Origin: Saxidomus purpurata
Taxonomy: Eukaryota; Mollusca; Bivalvia; Venerida; Veneridae
Assembly (NCBI GenBank): GCA_022818135.1
Contig: JAFMSR010000018.1
Span: 18,652,595-18,716,594, forward strand
DNA: 64,000 bases
Reading direction: 5' to 3'
Below, piece after piece: positions 12,701 to 21,396 of this stretch. Numbering within the stretch: the stretch's first letter is position 1; each line of letters starts with the position of its first letter. The position numbers were made by a program, and so were the translations under genes. The notes under the pieces were generated by a model. It was not told the origin of the DNA and did no database searches. It saw nothing but the letters and a program-made list of their open reading frames with translations.

Positions 12701-13428
12701 ATGACTACCTCAAAGGTCAATGTCACACTGTGGGCTAAAAACCACTTACACAACACTATATAGCAATAATTTGTGCTTGAAGCTGCCACTTTGAAATGCA
12801 GTTGTCACCAACTAGTATGTACCACATCCAGATGGTTGCTTCAAAGGTCAAGGTCACAAAACCTCTATAGGAATATAGATAATTTTGTTTGCAGTTTTGA
12901 CTTATCAATAAATAGAGCAAATTTCATATTACTGAACACATCTGCTGCCCATAACACAAATATGTGTCCAGTGACACATAGGTATGTCTAATAACATAGA
13001 AGGATGTCATACATCACACACATGCAGCTACCTCCAAGGCCAAGGTAACATGTTACCCAAGAAAAGATATGCATTGATCTTGTGCAAATAAACTCTCCAT
13101 GAACTACAGACTTGGTGAAGAACGATGGGGGACAAATAAAAGTCATACTGTATGTTCGTCTGTCTGTGCCTGCATTTCAAATACATTATAATGTCAGAAA
13201 TGTACCTTTGTCATGTGTGGCTGTATTCTGAAATAACGTTACATATAGTAGGCACATGCAAACAACATTCCTAAGACTGACTTTAATTTTGTTTTTGTTT
13301 GTATGAAGTAGTTAGATAAACAAGTTCTACAGTTTGTTAAATATTTATATCTTGATTGACGTTTATACAGAACGCTCTGGAATGATGGCACAAAGGGTAA
13401 GCTCCAAGCCATACTGACACCATCTTGA
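656..13428 (+). CDS. MSH6: MSH6, mismatch-repair MutS homologue, C-terminal 14 exons (5' part outside window)
   Basis: DNA mismatch recognition ATPase; in animals it pairs with MSH2 to form MutS-alpha in the nucleus, which binds base mismatches and small loops. Exons, all with AG/GT borders: 656-751, 4847-4937, 6135-6189, 6711-6811, 7442-7671, 8311-8443, 9006-9104, 9460-9585, 10337-10424, 10701-10790, 11258-11412, 11807-11941, 12211-12278, 13371-13428. Together they give an unbroken frame of about 507 residues ending at TGA. The product starts in the lever/connector region ([15 protein letters not shown]), passes through the clamp ([23 protein letters not shown]) and ends with the ABC ATPase: Walker [10 protein letters not shown], signature STFFVELSE, Walker [10 protein letters not shown]-loop STHYHSL. 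The order and spacing match vertebrate MSH6 closely. A poly(A) signal AATAAA lies at 13548-13553. The extreme C-terminus after RCF (TLWNDGTKG... ) is not like vertebrate MSH6, so the last short exon is less certain than the others. Confidence 0.95.
799..1233. mobile_element. hAT-type MITE in MSH6 intron
   Basis: Terminal inverted repeats TAGGGATGTAATCAATT and, on the other strand, TACGGATGTCATTGATT (4 mismatches of 17). They are flanked by an 8-bp near-duplication, gttaaatg at 791-798 and gataaatg at 1234-1241. Eight-base target duplications are the hAT hallmark. The interior (435 bp) is rich in ATCGATA-like palindromes and has no transposase frame. Confidence 0.75.
1324..1599. repeat. fold-back element
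   Basis: The outer arms are inverted copies: TGGAAATAGATTTCAC... at 1324 and the complement of ...AAAATCTATTTCCA ending at 1599. An inner pair follows the same pattern (ACAGTCAAGCCTGTG at about 1387 against ACACAGGTTTGACTGT at about 1475). The whole 276 bp can fold on itself. No clear target duplication. A shorter similar palindrome (GTGATATACTTGGTAGG...) occurs at 4669-4701. Confidence 0.6.
1790..2417 (+). repeat. Helentron-like element, 170-bp core repeats
   Basis: About 3.5 units of 170 bp (AAAGGTCAAGGTCACACTT recurs at 1901 and 2071, diverged at 2241). Each unit also carries CATTGAAGGATTTTAAAAT and CACATCAAG. The 3' end reads GAGGGACAGCTCTTG|TT, the same terminal motif as other elements in this window. 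The 5' boundary is uncertain. Confidence 0.65.
2449..2937 (+). mobile_element. pearl/Helentron-like element, copy A (short)
   Basis: Starts TTATACCCCC with the fold-back ATACCCCC/GGGGGGTAT, then a CGG-rich stretch and about two 146-bp core units with AGAGGAAGTGCAGTG. It ends with TTTAGTGATAGCTCTAG, followed by TT. Same family as 14721-16062. Non-coding and presumably non-autonomous. Confidence 0.75.
2942..4487 (+). mobile_element. Helentron-like element with 164-bp cores (AGCTCGACTATTCG family)
   Basis: Begins TAGCTCGACTATTCGAAG, then a (GGCGTC)n stretch at about 2990-3020 and about six tandem units of 163-165 bp (3161-3990). Near the right end it has TTCGAATAGTCGAG, a perfect 14-bp inverted copy of the start. 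It ends with the hairpin GCTGTCATGTGACAGC and then CTCTTG|TT. It abuts copy A almost directly (4 bases between). The same family is nested at 35713-37231. Confidence 0.75.
4847..4937 (+). CDS. MSH6: MSH6 exon b
   Basis: Acceptor TTTCAG before 4847, donor GTAAGT from 4938. Encodes [17 protein letters not shown] then [13 protein letters not shown], the stretch leading into the clamp region. Ends in phase 0. Confidence 0.93.
5433..6026 (+). mobile_element. pearl/Helentron-like element, copy B
   Basis: Starts TTATACCCCCAAAACG with the CCCCC/GGGGGG fold-back, followed by a short (GGTC)n stretch and about three diverged core units with GGAAGTGCAGTG. It ends TTTAGTGATAGGTCTAG then TT. Lies in MSH6 intron b, just upstream of exon c. 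Confidence 0.75.
6135..6189 (+). CDS. MSH6: MSH6 exon c (clamp)
   Basis: Acceptor TTTTCAG, donor GTTTGT. Encodes [18 protein letters not shown]. AFDHxKARKxG is the MSH6 clamp motif. The weaker donor is placed by frame: phase 1 joins the next exon to make GVDTDYD. Confidence 0.9.
6711..6811 (+). CDS. MSH6: MSH6 exon d (clamp coiled coil)
   Basis: Acceptor TTTACAG, donor GTAGGT. Encodes [15 protein letters not shown] then a coiled-coil-like stretch ending QKTRLGCR. Phase 0 at the end. Confidence 0.93.
6880..7080 (+). repeat. old tRNA-derived SINE-like sequence
   Basis: Contains a degenerate pol III B box (GGGTTTGAGTTCAAG at about 6939) and a 3' part TTGTAAGAATTTGTTCTACA followed by AATGTAAAATAAG. 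The tail resembles that of the SINE at 12377-12559. Another short remnant of the same tail is at about 555-620. Ends not defined. Confidence 0.4.
7442..7671 (+). CDS. MSH6: MSH6 exon e (clamp to lever)
   Basis: Acceptor TTTTTCAG, donor GTCAGT. Encodes [19 protein letters not shown] and continues through [16 protein letters not shown] to RRIFHNFDK. All match the MSH6 pattern (YWG.G.NRYQ.EIPEN). Largest exon in the window, ends in phase 2. Confidence 0.95.
8311..8443 (+). CDS. MSH6: MSH6 exon f
   Basis: Acceptor TGTTACAG, donor GTATGT. Encodes [20 protein letters not shown] then AQYSR and [23 protein letters not shown] is characteristic of MutS proteins just before the ATPase domain. Confidence 0.95.
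9006..9104 (+). CDS. MSH6: MSH6 exon g (entry to ATPase domain)
   Basis: Acceptor TTTTCAG, donor GTAAGA. Encodes [17 protein letters not shown] then [15 protein letters not shown]. The (G/D)xRHPC motif precedes Walker A in MSH6. 33 codons, phase 0 on both sides. Confidence 0.95.
9460..9585 (+). CDS. MSH6: MSH6 exon h (Walker A)
   Basis: Acceptor TTTTCAG, donor GTGAGT. Carries [17 protein letters not shown], the Walker A loop at 9527-9553 with catalytic lysine codon AAA at 9545-9547. The acidic N-terminal stretch (ENDNEAEDS) is a typical variable insertion. Confidence 0.97.
10337..10424 (+). CDS. MSH6: MSH6 exon i
   Basis: Acceptor ATTTCAG, donor GTAAGA. Encodes [18 protein letters not shown] then [12 protein letters not shown], the Q-loop side of the ATPase. 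Phase 1 at the end. Confidence 0.96.
10701..10790 (+). CDS. MSH6: MSH6 exon j (signature and Walker B)
   Basis: Acceptor GCTTCAG, donor GTAAGT. Encodes [11 protein letters not shown], then HSLVLVDEL; the Walker B glycine is completed from the next exon. Both motifs intact. Confidence 0.97.
10860..11163 (-). repeat. tRNA-derived SINE, minus strand
   Basis: On the minus strand a tRNA-like head reads GATGGTGCGGTGGTCAAAGC (A-box region) and, about 45 bases on, CCCAGTTCGAATCCC, a near-consensus pol III B box. A tRNA-unrelated body follows. It lies in the intron between MSH6 exons j and k. No intact tRNA is claimed because the acceptor stem does not close. Confidence 0.6.
11258..11412 (+). CDS. 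MSH6: MSH6 exon k (H-loop)
   Basis: Acceptor TTTGCAG, donor GTAGGT. Encodes [19 protein letters not shown] then [16 protein letters not shown] and RLGHM. The STHYH histidine loop is present. Confidence 0.97.
11807..11941 (+). CDS. MSH6: MSH6 exon l
   Basis: Acceptor GTTTACAG, donor GTAAGT. Encodes [18 protein letters not shown] then [18 protein letters not shown] and [22 protein letters not shown] is strongly conserved. A dead paralogue of this exon is at 51674-51809. Confidence 0.97.
12211..12278 (+). CDS. MSH6: MSH6 exon m
   Basis: Acceptor TTCGCAG, donor GTATGA. Encodes [20 protein letters not shown] then CF: the C-terminal helix after the ATPase, which in MutS proteins contributes to dimer contacts. 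Confidence 0.9.
12377..12559 (+). mobile_element. tRNA-derived SINE (full copy with target duplication)
   Basis: The head GCGGTGGTGTAGAGGTTAAGG holds an A-box-like region, and GCGGGTTCGAGCCCC is a pol III B box. The tail ends in ATAAATTAGTATAAACTA-like repeats. It is flanked by a perfect 10-bp direct repeat AAAGGGTTGA at 12367-12376 and 12560-12569. The paralogous locus has a single AAAGGGTTGA (52372-52381) and no SINE, so insertion postdates the duplication. Confidence 0.85.
13371..13428 (+). CDS. MSH6: MSH6 last coding exon
   Basis: Acceptor TTTATACAG completes AGA across the intron, then [18 protein letters not shown] and TGA at 13426-13428. The sequence is not conserved with vertebrate MSH6 tails, but the acceptor, frame and stop are all kept in the paralogue at 54042-54099, and AATAAA follows at 13548. 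An internal GGTAAG could act as a donor, which is the main alternative. Confidence 0.75.
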
Positions 13429-13547
13429 TGTCACCTGAGGACACCATCTTGATATCACATCGGACAGACAAGCCCACTGAACTAAGCATACCCACAAAGC
13501 AGCAGTTTTTATGCTAAAAATGCATGTGTTTTATGTGTTGGGATGTA

Positions 13548-13553
13548 AATAAA
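13548..13553 (+). promoter_or_regulatory. poly(A) signal for MSH6
   Basis: AATAAA 120 bases after the stop codon, in the expected place and strand. Confidence 0.55.
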
Positions 13554-13754
13554 ACAACTTCAGCCAACATTTTCAACTGTATACCTGTTGTACCGTAGTT
13601 GTTTCGTCACATTGGAGCACAGAGCTTGAAGGACCAAAATTGGTATTTGGAGATAGATTTAACAAATTTTCACTGCCATTGCCAAAAAAGGACACTTTTT
13701 GTTTACAACAGAAGTTAATAGTAAAGAGTAACATTATTAATAGTGAGGAAATGG

Positions 13755-13812
13755 ATAGTTGAGCTTTCTAAATGGATAGTTGAGCTTTCTAAATGGATAG
13801 TTGAGCTTTCTG
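13755..13812 (+). repeat. triplicated 21-bp repeat
   Basis: AAATGGATAGTTGAGCTTTCT occurs three times in tandem here. The paralogue at about 54430-54450 has one copy. Confidence 0.8.
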
Positions 13813-13828
13813 TCTTGTCAGGTCTCTT

Positions 13829-13990
13829 TATGCCCCTACCAAAATGGATTTAATGGAATCGAGGTGATGTTTGTTATATTGATAAAGTACTATAAGAGGA
13901 AGTGCAGTGCACCATAACTCTAGCATTATAACTTTATAAGTGACTGCCCTTTGTTTGTTCGCCTGTTACATAGCTTATGCTACATTCTCT
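13829..13990 (+). repeat. diverged repeat remnant present only in this paralogue
   Basis: The block begins TATGCCCCTACC and contains AGAGGAAGTGCAGTGCACC, the hallmark of the 146-bp core repeats. The paralogue reads straight from TGTCTTTA to ACTTGTTTATG at about 54465, lacking this block, so it behaves as an insertion here. Confidence 0.55.
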
Positions 13991-14720
13991 TCAACTTGTT
14001 TATGAATTGAATCATTTGTGATTAAAGACCTTGATTTATGATGAAAATAAATGCAACTGCAAGAGTATTTCCTTCAATAAATCACGAATTATTAGAATTC
14101 AACAGACTTCTAAATATATTTTGACTACCACATAGGTTCAGTAATTCTATGATTTTGCATATAGAGAACTTTTGAGTACATGTACAGGTCTTTAAGGATA
14201 ATGTGACAGTGATGTAGGAGAAGACACCCAATATAAATGTGTAAATTCATTGGATAATCTTATTGATTTAATCTTTCCTTGCACAAATGATCTACCTTTT
14301 CATTGTACACTTGTTTTACACACGTACATCTATTATGGTACAGTCACATTATCCGAAATTAACTTTATTTTGAAATTATATGTTGGATATCAAATGTGCT
14401 AAGAACTGTTACACAAACAGATGTTAATGTTTTGTATAGATTAAATGATTATGAATCAAGAAATGTGCTGAGTTTTTTTCTTACTATAAATGGTTCAATG
14501 AGAAGTTGCTATTCACACTTCCAATGCTTAATCTTAAAGTCTCCTTGTCAATTTTGGTCAAGATGCCTACATGGAGCTTCTACTAAATCCTAATAGCACC
14601 AATTCCAGTTTCTATGGCAACCAGAAGTAAAATTGATATTCTCAACAAACAAAAATCCTATTTCAAAGTATTACTTAGAAAGGTTGACCAGCCATTAGCA
14701 TTACTCTTAAGACATGATTA

Positions 14721-16062
14721 TTATACCCCCAAAACAAAGTTTGGGGGGGTATATAGGAGTCACCCGGTGGTTGGTCAGTTGGGCGGTCTGTTGCATTTTC
14801 CTTGTCCGGAGCATAACTTGAAAACTACTAGTTGGAATTCAATACAACTTCATACAATGGTCAAGCACATTGAGAGGAAGTGCAGTGCAGAAGAACCATA
14901 ACTCCATCTTGAATAATTACAGAGTTATTGCCCTTCGTTACTTTTCCTTGTCCGGAGCATAACTTGAAAACTACTAGTTGGAATTCAATACAATTTCATA
15001 CAATGATCAAGCACACTCAGAGGAAGTGCAGTGTACAAGAACTATAACTCCATCTTGAGTATTACAGAGTTATTGCCCTTTGTTAGTTTTCCTTGTCCGG
15101 AGCATAACTTGAAAACTACTGGTTGGAATTCAATACAACTTCATACAATGGTCAAGCACATTGAGAGGAAGTGCAGTGCACAAGAACCATAACTCCATCT
15201 TGAATCATTACAGAGTTACTGCCCTTTCTTACTTTTCCTTGTCCGGAGCATAACTTGAAAACTACTTGTTGGAATTCAATACAATTTCATACAATGATCA
15301 AGCACACTCAGAGGAAGTGCAGTGTACAAGAACTATAACTCTATCTTGAGTATTTACTGAGTTATTGCCCTTTGTTACTTTTCCTTGTCCGAAGCATAAC
15401 TTGAAAACTACAGATTGGAATTCAATACAACCTCATACAATGGTCAAGTACATTGAGAGGAAGTGCAGTGCACAGGAACCATAACTCCAACTTGACTCAT
15501 TACAGAGTTATTACCCTTTGTTACTTTTCCTTGTCCGGAGCATAATTCGAAAACTACTGGTTGGAATTCAATACAACTTCAAATAAAGGTCAAGCCCAAT
15601 GAGAGGAAGTGCAGTACACAGGAACCATAACTCCATCTTGACTAATTACAGGGTTATTGCCCTTTGTTACTTTTCCTTGTCTGGAGCATTTTTTGAAAAC
15701 TACAAGTTGGAATTCAATACAACTTCATACAATGGTCAAGCACAATGAGAGGAAGTGCAGTGCAAAAGAACAATAACTCTCTTGACTCATTTCAGAGTTA
15801 TTGCCCTTTGTTACTTTTACTTGTCTGGAGCATGAATCGAAAACTATTGGTTGGAATTCAATACGACTTCATACAATGGTCAAGCACATTGAGAGGAAGT
15901 GCAGTGTACAAGAACCATAACTCTATCTTGACAAATTACAGAGTTATTGCTAAGAACAATATCTCTTTTTAGTGTGTTTGCAAGGTATTATGTTACTACG
16001 AACTTCTTCAGTTTATAAAGCAGTCTTTTGGGGGTATTAATCACATTTAGTGATAGCTCTAG
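14721..16062 (+). mobile_element. pearl/Helentron-like element, copy C (ends defined by an empty site)
   Basis: Begins TTATACCCCCAAAACAAAG with the CCCCC/GGGGGGG fold-back. After GGTCAGTTGGGCGGTC come about eight tandem core units of 145-146 bp (each with GTCCGGAGCATAACTTG and AGAGGAAGTGCAGTG). The 3' module GGGGGTATTAATCAC, ATTTA, GTGAT (a 5-bp hairpin) ends in AGCTCTAG. The paralogous locus at 55455-55500 lacks the element exactly: GGATTA then TTTGTATAAG. The ends shift by up to 2 bp, and TT flanks the 3' end in every complete copy. No coding capacity, so presumably mobilised by another element's proteins. Confidence 0.85.
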
Positions 16063-16382
16063 TTTGTATAAGTTTTATTCAAATATTCTAAATCATGGTT
16101 TAGATATGGCTTTCTCATTGGTTTAAATAAATCATGTAGTCCAACCCGGAAAAAGGCCCCATTTCTTAAGTGATTATTCTTGTTTCAGACATGTTGATCA
16201 GACTCGTTATATCAAAGTTAATTATGACCCAAACTTTCAGAGAAACTCAATTTTTTAAATGAAAGATAAAAGACCAAGATACTAAATGACCAAAACTGTA
16301 AAAACCAAAAAGACCATAATTGTTTTCCACATGCATTCTGAGAGAAACTTGCTGTCAGTAGCACTAAAAGACAATTAGCGTA

Positions 16383-16450
16383 GTTGAAGAGCCACTTCAT
16401 CTTGGTGTGAGGCCCTGTGGGAGCCCTCTTGGACTTCATGGTTGTCAAGT
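16383..16450 (+). repeat. single unit of the minisatellite expanded at 55550-56715
   Basis: AGCCACTTCATCTTGG followed by TGTGAGGCCCTGTGGGAGCC and CTTCATGGTTGTC. One unit here, about 13 in the paralogue. Confidence 0.8.
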
Positions 16451-16610
16451 TCTGGATAAAACATAAACATCCCTCTGTTGGTGGTGAGTTTTGTTTAATC
16501 CTGTAATTCAAATACATGTACATATTCAACATAATGTATTTAGGTTGCTCTTTACATTATTTATGAAAATAGCACAATCCTACTTAAGGATGTCTGCTAC
16601 GTTGTGTTAA

Positions 16611-18261
16611 GATTTCAACGATTTTCTGAAAATCAACATATATCAAGGGGAACATATCACCATCAAAATAAAACCTTAAAAAAGGTACCTATCCAGGCTT
16701 TTTTTGGCGCTAGGCTTCAAGGAACTATGTCACCATATTTGGGAATGCAAAAACATTATTAAGTCATAGTTAACCATCATTATCTCATGTTTATTCCATT
16801 AGGGAAAACCAATCATTTTTTATTACATGAATGTTGAAAATAATGGTACTGTGATTGAAAATCACTAAAAAAATTGACTCGGAACAAATAGTTGCTGAAA
16901 TGCAAAATGTTAAAATTGAATTACCCCACCCACTTTTTTTCAGAATGGCACTTAATTCATGCATATCGATGGCCTTTAAAACAGTGAAGGGATTTCAACG
17001 ATTTTCTGAAAATCAACATATATCAAGGGGAACATATCACCATCAAAATAAAACCTTAAAAAAGGTACCTATCCAGGCTTTTTTTGGCGCTAGGCTTCAA
17101 GGAACTATGTCACCATATTTGGGAATGCAAAAACATTATTAAGTCATAGTTAACCATCATTATCTCATGTTTATTCCATTAGGGAAAACCAATCATTTTT
17201 TATTACATGAATGTTGAAAATAATGGTACTGTGATTGAAAATCACTAAAAAAATTGACTCGGAACAAATAGTTGCTGAAATGCAAAATGTTAAAATTGAA
17301 TTACCCCACCCACTTTTTTTTCAGAATGGCACTTAATTCATGCATATCGATGGCCTTTAAAACAGTGAAGGGATTTCAACGATTTTCTGAAAATCAACAT
17401 ATATCAAGGGGAACATATCACCATCAAAATAAAACCTTAAAAAAGGTACCTATCCAGGCTTTTTTTGGCGCTAGGCTTCAAGGAACTATGTCACCATATT
17501 TGGGAATGCAAAAACATCATTAAGTCATAGTTAACCATCATTATCTCATGTTTATTCCATTAGGGAAAACCAATCATTTTTTATTACATGAATGTTGAAA
17601 ATAATGGTACTGTGATTGAAAATCACTAAAAAAATTGACTCGGAACAAATAGTTGCTGAAATGCAAAATGTTAAAATTGAATTACCCCACCCACTTTTTT
17701 TCAGAATGGCACTTAATTCATGCATATCGATGGCCTTTAAAACAGTGAAGGGATTTCAACGATTTTCTGAAAATCAACATACATCAAGGGGAACATATCA
17801 CCATCAAAATAAAACCTTAAAAAAGGTACCTATCCAGGCTTTTTTTGGCGCTAGGCTTCAAGAAACTATGTCACCATATTTGGGAATGCAAAACCATTAT
17901 TTAGTCATAGTTAACCATCATCATCTCCTGTTTATTCCGTTAGGTAAAACCAAACATTTTTTATTACATGAATGTTGAAAATAATTGTACTGTGATTGAA
18001 AATCACTAAAAAATTGACTCGGAACAAATAGTTGCTGAAATGCAAAATGTTAAAATTGAATTACCCCACCCACTTTTTTTCAGAATGGCACTTAATTCAT
18101 GCATATCGATGGCCTTTAAAACAGTGAAGGGATTTCAACGATTTTCTGAAAATCAACATACATCAAGGGGAACATATCACCATCAAAATAAAACCTTAAA
18201 AAAGGTACCTATCCAGGCATTTTTTGTTGAAAATATTGGTACTGTGATTGAAAATCACTAA
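16611..18261 (+). repeat. 380-bp tandem array, about 4.3 units, nearly identical
   Basis: GATTTCAACGATTTTCTG recurs at 16611, 16991, 17372, 17752 and 18131 (steps of 380, 381, 380, 379). Units are almost base-identical; the visible differences are a T-run length change and scattered substitutions, mostly in the last two units. Each unit carries the hairpin GTGATTGAAAATCAC and an open stretch of up to about 120 codons; because 380 is not a multiple of 3 the frames are not continuous and I do not regard them as genes. The last unit is internally deleted. It starts just after ACTTAAGGATGTCTGCTACG. Confidence 0.92.
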
Positions 18262-21200
18262 AAAACACAGAACAGTCAGTAATACATGTTTGCCAGGTTT
18301 AAATGGTTTTCAAGAAATGTCTTCCAACTTTGAAAAACACTTTCACAATCTTCTATAAATTTTGGTATATTATGACCATCTAGGGATGAATGTCACACAG
18401 TGTCTGTTATTTGTCCCATTTTTGCAGCAATCCCTCCATTTCACTATATACTAATACTCTCATGTTCACCTGAAATTAAAAACATTCCCCTGTTACATGC
18501 AATTGAGATCATATTATTTGCATTTTGATTAAATAAAATAATGCTTTTAATTGATCTTTAATAGAAACAAAGTATAACATTATTCAAATAAAAAAATGGT
18601 TTTGCATAATTGCACTACTCATTTACAACACCCATCTTTAGTTTGACTTTAGTGTTGAATGGACTTGCTGGAGTTACAGATGAAAATGTATGGTGAAGTT
18701 ATTGAGAAATAGCAACAGTGTTTGAAGATGTTTGTTAGATAAGATTATGTAAGATAGCTAACTGGTTAACTTTCAAAATTATGTTTTTGAGTGATAAAAC
18801 TATGCCTTCACTAAAATAAAACCATTCAGGTTCATTACATCTAAATAATTGGTTACTGAGGTATGTGAGCAAGTTAGAACTGCTTACTCTGATTGTCCAT
18901 GAAGTTTAATCAGTCTACAGTCTGCTATTCAGTTATGTTTCCATTTTCATCACATTGTCCTAGAATACTAGTTTATACAACCAAAACAAAACTTCTTGTT
19001 TAATGCAAGTATGTTGGGTACACATAAGGTGTCTGTATAGTTGTTATTCATGAAATGAGGGCACGTGAATTGAACATACTAAGCCTGTTTTGTTTGTTTA
19101 GAAAGACATGCAATTCTTACCTATTAAATTTAGCCATTTTGCATACCAAGCAAACATATCATTAGTTCAGTCCAGCTGCATTGTCAATATGCATCTAAAA
19201 ACAAATGTGTAAACAAAAGTAAATATAATCCCATACTTTTAAAAATTTGAAGATGTAACTCTCTGTATGTATCAGATACTGACCTTACAAAAGTAAATAT
19301 CAATTTGTATTCTGAGACCATACACATATGATCAATCATGATTAATAGTGACACAAAAGTATCTTATAAAGATCTGCTATTGAATGCTGTTTAGGTACTT
19401 TTTAACATGTAAGTACTTTCAATCCTTATATATGCATGTATTCATCTGTAAAAGACAATACAGTTTGTGTATGAGAATAACTGCAGTTTACAAAGAAGTA
19501 GATGTATATTGCAAAATGTGATATTATGGCATAATAGGGTTATTGTGTCAGCCAATTATCCTTAAAACTCAAAATCTCAAAATATCATACCATGGTATTC
19601 AAAAAATTCAATTGTTATAGAGTCTTATTAGAAAAGCACTGCTGGGAGTATTTGAAACCCTTGCAGGCCATAAAAAATAAATACCTGATGTGCATTTTGT
19701 GTACATGTATCTTGCATCTACAGATGGACATTCAGCTGTATTTTGAATTTTAAATGTACAATCTGCTGCTTTCCAAGTACATTGACTTTAATCTATCAAG
19801 TAAAATAGCTGACTTCCTGTAAAAGAGAAGATATGAAACTACATACATTTTCCTGCCATTTTATAAAAATATGTAACAGAATATGTGACTACCTAGCAAG
19901 TATTGAGAAACAATTTTTGGCAAAAACTATGCAAGTTTGAATTCAAAAGCAGATCTGAATCATAAATTCACTTTTTCATTTGTTATATTTAAATAAAGAA
20001 ACAAAAAGAACATAATACATGTAGTATTACATTTAGCTCTGTCAACAGTATCTTGTCCTTCAGCACATAAGCAAACAAATGGCATTTCCTTGGTGTCTTA
20101 ACCAATATTGACCCAATTTGTTGAGGCTGATGGAGACAATGCACCCATTGTAAGTACATGTAGTTGTTTTCAAAATCTGGTCTGCATGGTGGGCTGCCTA
20201 AAGCAAAGGAAAAATCTATAAAGATAATGTCACAATTAAAGTATACTTAGTGACTGTGAACTCAATTTGATATTAGTTCATTAAGCTGGGAAGCCCAGGG
20301 AACAATCATCAGTTCATAAACCAGAATTTATGGCAAGTTTTTGTACTAGACATAGTGTGCACATGAATACATTTTTACTTTAAAGTTTGATTCTTAACAA
20401 CTAATTCCTTTACAAACAGTGCCATGCATCTTTGGTGTAGGTAGGTCATATGCTATATGTTTACTAGAATCTACAACTTTAGAACAAGCAGTTTATATAC
20501 AATGGTGTTTACTGCAACCACAAGAAGCCTTTTCAGATTTAGTAACAAAGTATTTTATCATCCTCAAATGCATCTATTTAGCTTTGAACAAAATCATCAT
20601 CATTATCATCATCATCATCATCATCATCACTCTGCATCAACAGCAGTATAGTTATAATTATATGTAATAGAATACACACATGATATGTTATTATCATTAT
20701 GATATTTCCATGGGCTAAAGTAAATAGCTAGTCAAACAATAAGGCTGTTGAAATTCCTTATCACATGATCAACCAGGCATCCACTACAGCACAGGTTGTA
20801 TAGTCCTCGGCAGGATAAGAAAATGTTTTTGAAATCATTCTTCCTGGTTTATTTTCCCAGGTCTAGAATAAATTATATCTACAGTATATTTGAATTTATG
20901 TGATCAATATAACTTGGTTGCTATCAACAGACCGTTGTTTCATGATTCCTCGGTGTCAGTTTTACTTCCGGGTCTAATTATATCGAAACAGTGATCTTAT
21001 TCTCTAATAACAAGTGAGAAATAAATACTTACGTAACTGGACGGTGATACAAACACATCCAGCGTCAACATCAACAACATAAATGAGTATCTAACCTTTC
21101 AAACCGCTTTATAAAATAAAAGGTTTTAGCACTTTGAGTTTGACCTTCGCGGAAATACACCGTTTATGACGTCATCGGTATTCCGCAGATTAATCAATAA

Positions 21201-21396
21201 CTTGTGATATTTGAAACGTAATAGGTTGTACACCACGAAATGAGACTCACTGGTGATTACTGCATGTAAAACAGTGAAATAAAGTAGGGACCTATACTTT
21301 TTGAAAGTTTACAGATCATTTTTTCAGTGGTTAGCTATTTTACGACATTGCTCACTTCCGATAGTTAGCGCATGTGCAGAACAACGTAGCAGACTC
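18262..21396. other. intergenic, no gene seen
   Basis: AT-rich sequence without a supportable gene. It contains an (ATC)n microsatellite at about 20592-20629. It has no counterpart in the paralogous segment at 51.5-57 kb. Confidence 0.6.
20592..20629 (+). repeat. (ATC)n microsatellite
   Basis: About 12 ATC/ATT triplets in a row. It produces artificial His- or Ile-rich open frames. Confidence 0.9.

Noticed and set aside
14801..15960. CRISPR-like array
   Set aside because: Units are 146-bp contiguous tandem repeats without unique spacers, in a eukaryotic genome.
16855..18261. Repeated open frames of 73-120 codons in the 380-bp array
   Set aside because: Same sequence repeated in each tandem unit, out of frame between units, no known domain; treated as satellite, though transcription would change this.
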